From NCBI GenBank assembly GCA_030770535.1, contig JASVEC010000005.1, positions 1,302,001 to 1,366,000 of the forward strand: 64,000 nt of DNA. Direction: 5' to 3'. A program made the translations under genes and the position numbers. Under the pieces are notes generated by a model that saw nothing but the letters and a program-made list of their open reading frames with translations, had not been told where the DNA came from and made no database searches. Below are positions 59,017-64,000 of the stretch, piece by piece (positions within the stretch are counted from its first letter, which is position 1; the number at the start of each line of letters is the position of its first letter). This DNA comes from Batkoa obscura. Taxonomy: Eukaryota; Entomophthoromycota; Entomophthoromycetes; Entomophthorales; Batkoaceae.

Positions 59017-59685
59017 GCATTTTATTTAAATTAAATTAATAATAAAGTTAATATATCTATTTAATTTATTGATCGTTGTGTAAGTTTACTAACAGTATAG
59101 TTTTAAGTTATCAGTGTTAGAATAATTACAAATAGTATAACTTTTAGTTAACTGTAATATCAATTTTAAGCAGTGTGCATTAACAATAATTTAAACCTTT
59201 ATTGTTATAAGTAAATCTCACATAAACTAGTAGCTTTTAATACCTTTTCTTATTGAATTTAACATAATGGGAACATTGTAAAATAAATCAATTTAGAAGC
59301 AAAGGTAGATTTATGAGAGCTAACATTAAACTTAGACGAGCATATAGTATAGTATAGTTTGATACATAATTCTTCTCTTTTTTTGAATATAAGCTTTAAA
59401 ACCCTTTTTTTTCAAAAATTAACTCCTGGAAGAGCTTTAAAGATATTTCATTACTATGTCATTTGATCCTCAATAAGTATTAAATTATACATGATGATAA
59501 CTCTATAAAACATCTTTCTGCCAGTATTTTTTAAATATTTTTTTATGTAATAAAGTTTAATGTAATTAATAAAGTAGACTTTTGCACCTTTATTATAAAA
59601 AATCACTGCTTTTTTGCCTTTAGAAATGTTTCAAATAGTTAGTTCCTTGATATCAAACCAAAAGTTATAATAACTGATAACTTGA

Positions 59686-59787
59686 TTAGGGGATATATTT
59701 TTGTTTAAGAATTTTATTAACAATTTTTCCACTCGAATAGCGCTTAAAATATGGAAAAAGTGATGAAGTCAAAAAAAACACCCCCAT
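59686..59787. mobile_element. Short TIR element (104-bp family), copy 18
   Basis: TTAGGGGATAT to ACACCCCCATT, inverted core GAATAGCGCTTAAAAT. Confidence 0.86.
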
Positions 59788-60452
59788 TGTATATTTTCAA
59801 ACCTGATTTTTATATATATTACACTTTGTATATTAAAAAAAGCTAATAAAGTAAAATGAAAATACTCAAAAAACAGTTTAGTAGCTTTCTAATTACTTGA
59901 TAGAAGTTTAGGAAGCTTAATAACATAATAGTTCCAATACTAAGCTATCATATTGTTAAATTTCATAAACTTCTGTTGAGTAGTTAAAAAGTTATTGAAT
60001 TATTACGAAACTTTTGGTGAATCTTATAGATAAAAAAAAGTAAATAAAGCTAAAGATTTTTAATTGAAATTGTTCTATACTTTGTTTATTTTTGCTTTGA
60101 AATATTTTCTGAAAATTTGAGCAATTTGTTCAAATTTTTTCTTGAGATAAACGTGGTAGATTAAAAATATTGTAATTTTTGATATATGGGTTAAGTTAAA
60201 AGCCTGTTTAAATAAAAGTAAAATTTTCCGATTTCAATTTTTTAGCCACTTTCTGTATCATACAGAATTTTACAGAAGCATTAGTTAAACTTGGACAAAA
60301 AACACTTCGATGTAGTAAGCTCTAAAGTTAAGTACAAAAGCTGCAATCTTCCTAGCATTTTTGGTTAAGTTGCAATTTTTGCTGAATTCAAATTAGAAAA
60401 AAAGAGCTTTGTTTAAGCTAGCCCGTATTAAACCCATAAGAAAAAACTTTTT

Positions 60453-60511
60453 ATAGATGTGCTGTTTTTTGTGTTTAGTAAAATCCTTAAACAAAAAAAT
60501 ACATTCCCATA
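60453..60511. mobile_element. Short TIR element (104-bp family), copy 19, internally deleted
   Basis: The left end TATAGATGTGCTGTTTTTTG is joined directly to TTAGTAAAATCCTTAAACAA and ACATTCCCATA; the central half, including the AAGCGC core, is missing. Confidence 0.7.
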
Positions 60512-61197
60512 TCCTATTTGTCAATCAAATATTTTTGAATTATAAGTGTTTACTTAAATGGTATTATCGAATTTATCATTTAAACAGTAGTGCTCATGGT
60601 CATATAAATTATTTTTATTAAATGGTATAAATACCTAAGCTGTAATGTGAAATTTCTTTTAAAACCATATAAGCCATACTTGTTAAATATATGATTTAAC
60701 TAATATTTTGAAGATTTTGTTATATTAAATATATTCAATGTTTTATTGTATTAAATTATTAAACATTTGATTGAATGTTGTATTGCTTAAATTACCACGT
60801 TTTAATACAAAACTAATGTTTTTAAAATCTGTTTTATATTTTAATTAAAGTTCACTGTTTTATTGCACAAGTCCTTATCATATAGAGGTTAATTTATATT
60901 TAAAGTTTGCTATATCAAGTGATTAATGTAAATATATTAAGAGAATTGCACCAAAAAAGTATCATTAATCAAATGGATTTTTATTATTAGTAATAACAAA
61001 TAAAACGTTCAAAGTAACAACCCAGTTTATATTATTTTAAGGAGCATTTTTTAAAGACATTCGTTAACTTTAAAAGCGGAGTAATAGTAAAAACATTATT
61101 ATGAGTGTCTAATTTCTGGTATTACTAGTTTTATAAATTATCTAAACACATCAGAATATTAGTTTATATCAAAAATATATATAATATGAATGTATAA

Positions 61198-61600
61198 ATG
61201 GAGCAAATAGTAAATAGTAAATTTGATACCAACGATGGTAAAATAAATATAGATTCTTGTGAAATTAAACTTGGTTCAAAGCGTTCAACTAAATATAATT
61301 CTTGCTGTTATGGCAACTCTACTTTTTATGTTAATAACCTAAATTATCAGCTTTTCGGTCCAAAACAATTGATAGTTGGAATTGTACCAATAAAAATGGA
61401 ATTTATTGTAACAGTAAGTAAGAAGACGTATCATTCTGTCTCTTTAAACCTGTGAAATCTAAATGCCCTGGAGATTTTGATACAAGTATTGATAAATACA
61501 GGAAATTTTATTCCCCCAAAGGTTTTTTAGCTCCTAAATGCTGGACTAAATCGGAATTGTTTAGACCATGTTGAACTTTACTTAATGGATGTAAGACAAT
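61198..61600 (+). CDS. Weak hypothetical reading frame with Cys-rich segments
   Basis: The open frame at 61198-61455 reads MEQIVNSKFDTNDGKINIDS, CEIKLGSKRSTKYNSCCYGN and YQLFGPKQLIVGIVPIKMEF. A strong-looking GTAAGT lies at 61413. A second protein-like segment in another frame, FKPVKSKCPGDFDTSIDKYR and FLAPKCWTKSELFRPC, follows and ends at TGA near 61575. No signal peptide or known domain. It may be one small gene with an intron I cannot resolve, or a relic with a frame change. Confidence 0.3.
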
Positions 61601-62665
61601 GGAGTTGATATCAAAACTTCTTGAGGGTGTTGTTTTTAAATAAGTATATATATCTTTTACCATATTATTTTAATTGGAGGAGGCTTTGCTATTATTAGAT
61701 TGTATAATGATTTTTCAATTTTTATAGACACATAAAATATGTAGAATAAAATCAACATCCCTTATACTAAAGTTATCATTTTGATGATTTGTATTGTTTA
61801 ATGTTATTCCTGGGGCTATCGGTTACACAAGCTGGAATTCCCATTGAAGCTATGATATTTTTGAGTTTACACCTTAAACTTTATCCTCAAAAATACCGCC
61901 TCAGTTTTATTATTGATAATTCAACTATACTTAAGTTTTAAATAATTAAACAAGTTTTATTAAGTATTGTAAGAATTTAAAATCATATACCAGTTTAATT
62001 TATTGAATTGTAATATTAGGAGGAGGGTTTAAAAGCCTGTCTTGATGGTAGCTGGGTAGATTTTTTATTTTGGTTACACCTGCTGCAGCTCTTTTGCAAC
62101 TTAATGACTTAAGAAAAAAAAAATTCAGTTAAAATATAAAGACAAGGCTTTGAAAATTGGTTATAAAAATAAGTTAACTACAAAAATTACCTCTAAAAAG
62201 GTCGAAAAAGAGCTGTAACAACTGTAAACCACACAATAATGCTCCAAGTAATAAAAGCACATAAAATTAACTCAGTTACTAACAAGGCTTTATTATAATC
62301 TAAAGTTAAAGACTATGTAACAGTTTATTTTATTGATCAAATTCAACGTAACTATAAATGATAAAAACTTTACTTCTAATTTATTGCCATTACTCTACGG
62401 ATAATCAATATTCTGAATGATTTTTAAATTATGTAGTCAAAAGGTTTATTATTTATTTAAAAATAATGGTTTTTGTCCTAGCTTTATATTACAAAAATTA
62501 ATAATGTCAACTTTTTTATATTGGCATTAATATTAAATAGTAATATTATAAACCTTTTATCTAATATTTAATTTTTATAATTGAAAATTAAAATCTTGGC
62601 AAAATAAACCTATTTTTTAAAAATATGTTTAATAAATTTAAATTTAATGAAGTTTATTTAAATAT
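61601..62665. other. Spacer with the 165-bp repeat copy B
   Basis: Apart from the repeat at 62070-62235, no gene seen. Confidence 0.5.
62070..62235. mobile_element. Second TIR repeat family (about 165 bp), copy B
   Basis: The left end is ACACCTGCTGCAGCTCTTTT and the right end AAAAAGAGCTGTAACAACTG, a clear imperfect inverted pair. The interior matches copy A in reverse orientation. Confidence 0.72.
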
Positions 62666-62824
62666 TTAATAATAAGGGATTGTAGGACAGGTGCCTTGTA
62701 CCGTTTTAGTTACATATGTAACTGTAGTGCTGGTAATCACTTTGGTAACATCTTTACACGGTTTTCCATAGCCTTGAGCAAGAGAGGAGGCAGCGAGTAA
62801 TACAATGGCGAATAAAAATTTCAT
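62666..62824 (-). CDS. Very small secreted protein with TVT motif, 52 residues
   Basis: Single exon with start ATG 62822-62824. MKFLFAIVLLAASSLAQG is a strong signal peptide. The mature part of about 34 residues is YGKPCKDVTKVITSTTVTYV then TKTVQGTCPTIPYY, with two Cys. The TKVITSTTVTYVTKT stretch echoes TKVVTSTGTKVVTV in the neighbour at 63590. A TATATAAA lies about 80 bp upstream on the minus strand (62903-62910). Too short to appear in a simple length-filtered ORF search. Role unknown; a wall or surface-associated peptide is inference. Confidence 0.65.
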   Translation of the reverse strand: MKFLFAIVLLAASSLAQGYGKPCKDVTKVITSTTVTYVTKTVQGTCPTIPYY

Positions 62825-63589
62825 TTTCTTTTTATATATGATCAAATTGAGTTTATGTTTATAACTTAATTGTTTTTTAATTAAATTTCAGATATTGAGA
62901 GGGTTTATATACATATTTCAAATAACTATGTTGAGGGTGTAATGTATAAGATGATACAAAATCAAGCCTTTGCATTTTAGAAAACTATTTTTATAACTTT
63001 CTACTTTAAATAACAATGTCAAGAATACTTTCATGTTACTATTAGATTAGCTTAAAAGGTTTCAAAACCTTATTTACTTTTATAACCTGAAAAAGCAAAT
63101 AATATTTAATTTAAACTAAAAATTTCATTGGCATAATTTAAAATTAGTGATTATCGAAAAGCTAAATCTTAGTCTTTTAATTTTTTTAGTTAAAGTTAAT
63201 GCAATTTATTTGTGATGCTTTACTTTAAATTTAAAATTAGAACAAAAGTGAACTTTAAACTTAAAAATTAGAGAAATTAGAAACATTAAGAACAATTTGA
63301 GATAAAATTAAGCCAGCTTATCAGTATGTTAGATTTTATTGCTAATCTTAAACTTATTTTAATACATTTTAATATATTTTAATATATTTTAATATATTTT
63401 TTACGTTAGTAATAAGCCTGATTATGAACATAATAAATACTATTATTAACTGTAAAATTAACCTTATAAAATATATTTTAATAAAAAGATAAACCCTTTT
63501 TAGAAGCCCATGTTTGTGTTTAAAATTACTAGTAACATTGACTATAAAAAGGGACCTCATGATGGTAACAATCATCATCAAAAACAACA
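62825..63589. other. Divergent promoter spacer between the two TVT-motif genes
   Basis: 765 bp with TATA candidates at both ends (62903 for the left gene, 63543 for the right) and no gene. The ORF at 63369-63590 is AT noise. Confidence 0.45.
63543..63549 (+). promoter_or_regulatory. TATA-box candidate
   Basis: TATAAAA followed by AGGG, 47 bp upstream of the ATG at 63590. Confidence 0.5.
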
Positions 63590-64000
63590 ATGAAATTTCA
63601 AGTACTCATTCCAGTTGCCTTTTTACTCTCTGCCTTCGATGCAGCTTCGCCAGCTGATTATTATGGTGGTTACAATCCTTGTAGACCAAGAACTGTTACT
63701 TCTACTTCAAAAGTAACTAAAACATTGACAGCAACTGTAACAAAAAAACCAACCTATTGTCCTACCCCATGTCGTCCTAAAACAGTCACTTCTACTAAAG
63801 TAGTTACTTCTACTGGTACTAAAGTAGTTACTGTTGAACCTCCTTATTGCTCAAAAACCAGAACTACTACCACCAAAACTAGTACTACTGGAACTTCTAC
63901 TACTGGTACATCAACTGAAACTTCTACTACTGGCACTAGCACTACTGCAACCTCTACCACTGGAACTTCCACTGAAACTTCTACCACTGGTACTACCACT
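63590..64000 (+). CDS. Secreted Thr/Ser-rich mucin-like protein, 3' end outside window
   Basis: Starts MKFQVLIPVAFLLSAFDAAS, a signal peptide, followed by PADYYGGYNPCRPRTVTSTS. Two related Cys-containing blocks come next (NPCRPRTVTSTSKVTKTLTA and TPCRPKTVTSTKVVTSTGTK), then PPYCSKTRTTTTKTS and a tandem array of TSTTG/TSTETSTTG units to the window edge. The composition predicts dense O-glycosylation, as in fungal cell-wall or spore-surface adhesins. A GPI signal, if any, lies beyond the window. Paralogous in its N-terminal blocks to the small gene at 62666. Confidence 0.82.
   Translation, partial: MKFQVLIPVAFLLSAFDAASPADYYGGYNPCRPRTVTSTSKVTKTLTATVTKKPTYCPTPCRPKTVTSTKVVTSTGTKVVTVEPPYCSKTRTTTTKTSTTGTSTTGTSTETSTTGTSTTATSTTGTSTETSTTGTTT

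Larger units (their letters stand above)
59017..61197. other. Long empty spacer
   Basis: About 2.2 kb of AT-rich sequence with two element copies (59686 and 60453) and no credible gene or structural RNA. Confidence 0.55.

Overview
The window reads as a nuclear contig from an AT-rich, early-diverging fungus. The evidence is many short spliceosomal introns (about 50-160 nt, GTA(A/G)..AG), fungal housekeeping orthologues (Ypt1/Rab1, V-ATPase subunit C, fungal Sec1, Scd6, Rrp6, Mis6/CENP-I) beside genes lost from budding yeast (EDC4/Ge-1, TSPO, synaptobrevin with a long luminal tail), and very AT-rich spacers. A zoopagomycete or entomophthoralean such as Conidiobolus would fit, but I cannot prove the lineage from sequence alone.

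Layout. 1-4.6 kb: the end of a coiled-coil gene, a CENP-I/Mis6 kinetochore gene on the minus strand, and a divergent unknown helical gene. 5-16 kb: an accessory block of four Kelch-type, single-pass membrane protein copies, two intact and two decayed, separated by repeat-rich spacers. They share a 309-bp core that is almost base-for-base identical between otherwise diverged copies. 17.8-29 kb: a dense housekeeping block with Ypt1, Vma5, an R-SNARE, CaM kinase 1, tubulin cofactor B, a YebC/TACO1 protein, a J-domain protein, Pam18/Tim14 and an enoyl-CoA isomerase. 29-35.6 kb: gene-poor, with a cluster of short transposon-like elements, one TALE homeobox gene and weak ORFs. 35.6-45 kb: EDC4, an Asn-rich coiled-coil gene, a ubiquitin-like/eS31 fusion and CaM kinase 2. 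45-50 kb: a decayed unknown reading frame, a small secreted protein and Sec1. 50.4-56.2 kb: Scd6/LSM14 and Rrp6. 56.3-64 kb: a broken unknown gene split by a transposon copy, TSPO, a long empty spacer and two divergent secreted TVT-motif proteins, one running off the edge.

Themes. Four genes belong to vesicle traffic or organelle acidification (Ypt1, Vma5, synaptobrevin, Sec1), and three act in RNA decay or P-bodies (EDC4, Scd6, Rrp6). The non-coding landscape is dominated by a family of about 104-bp inverted-repeat elements (19 copies or fragments seen; ends TATGGGGRTGT..ACAYCCCCATA; apparent TA target). A rarer family of about 165 bp has three copies.

The most notable observations are: an R-SNARE whose ionic-layer arginine is replaced by glutamine; an eS31 fusion whose ubiquitin half has lost the residues needed for activation and resembles FUBI; two CaM-kinase paralogues sharing 11-nt and 8-nt microexons; and the mosaic, homogenised Kelch array.
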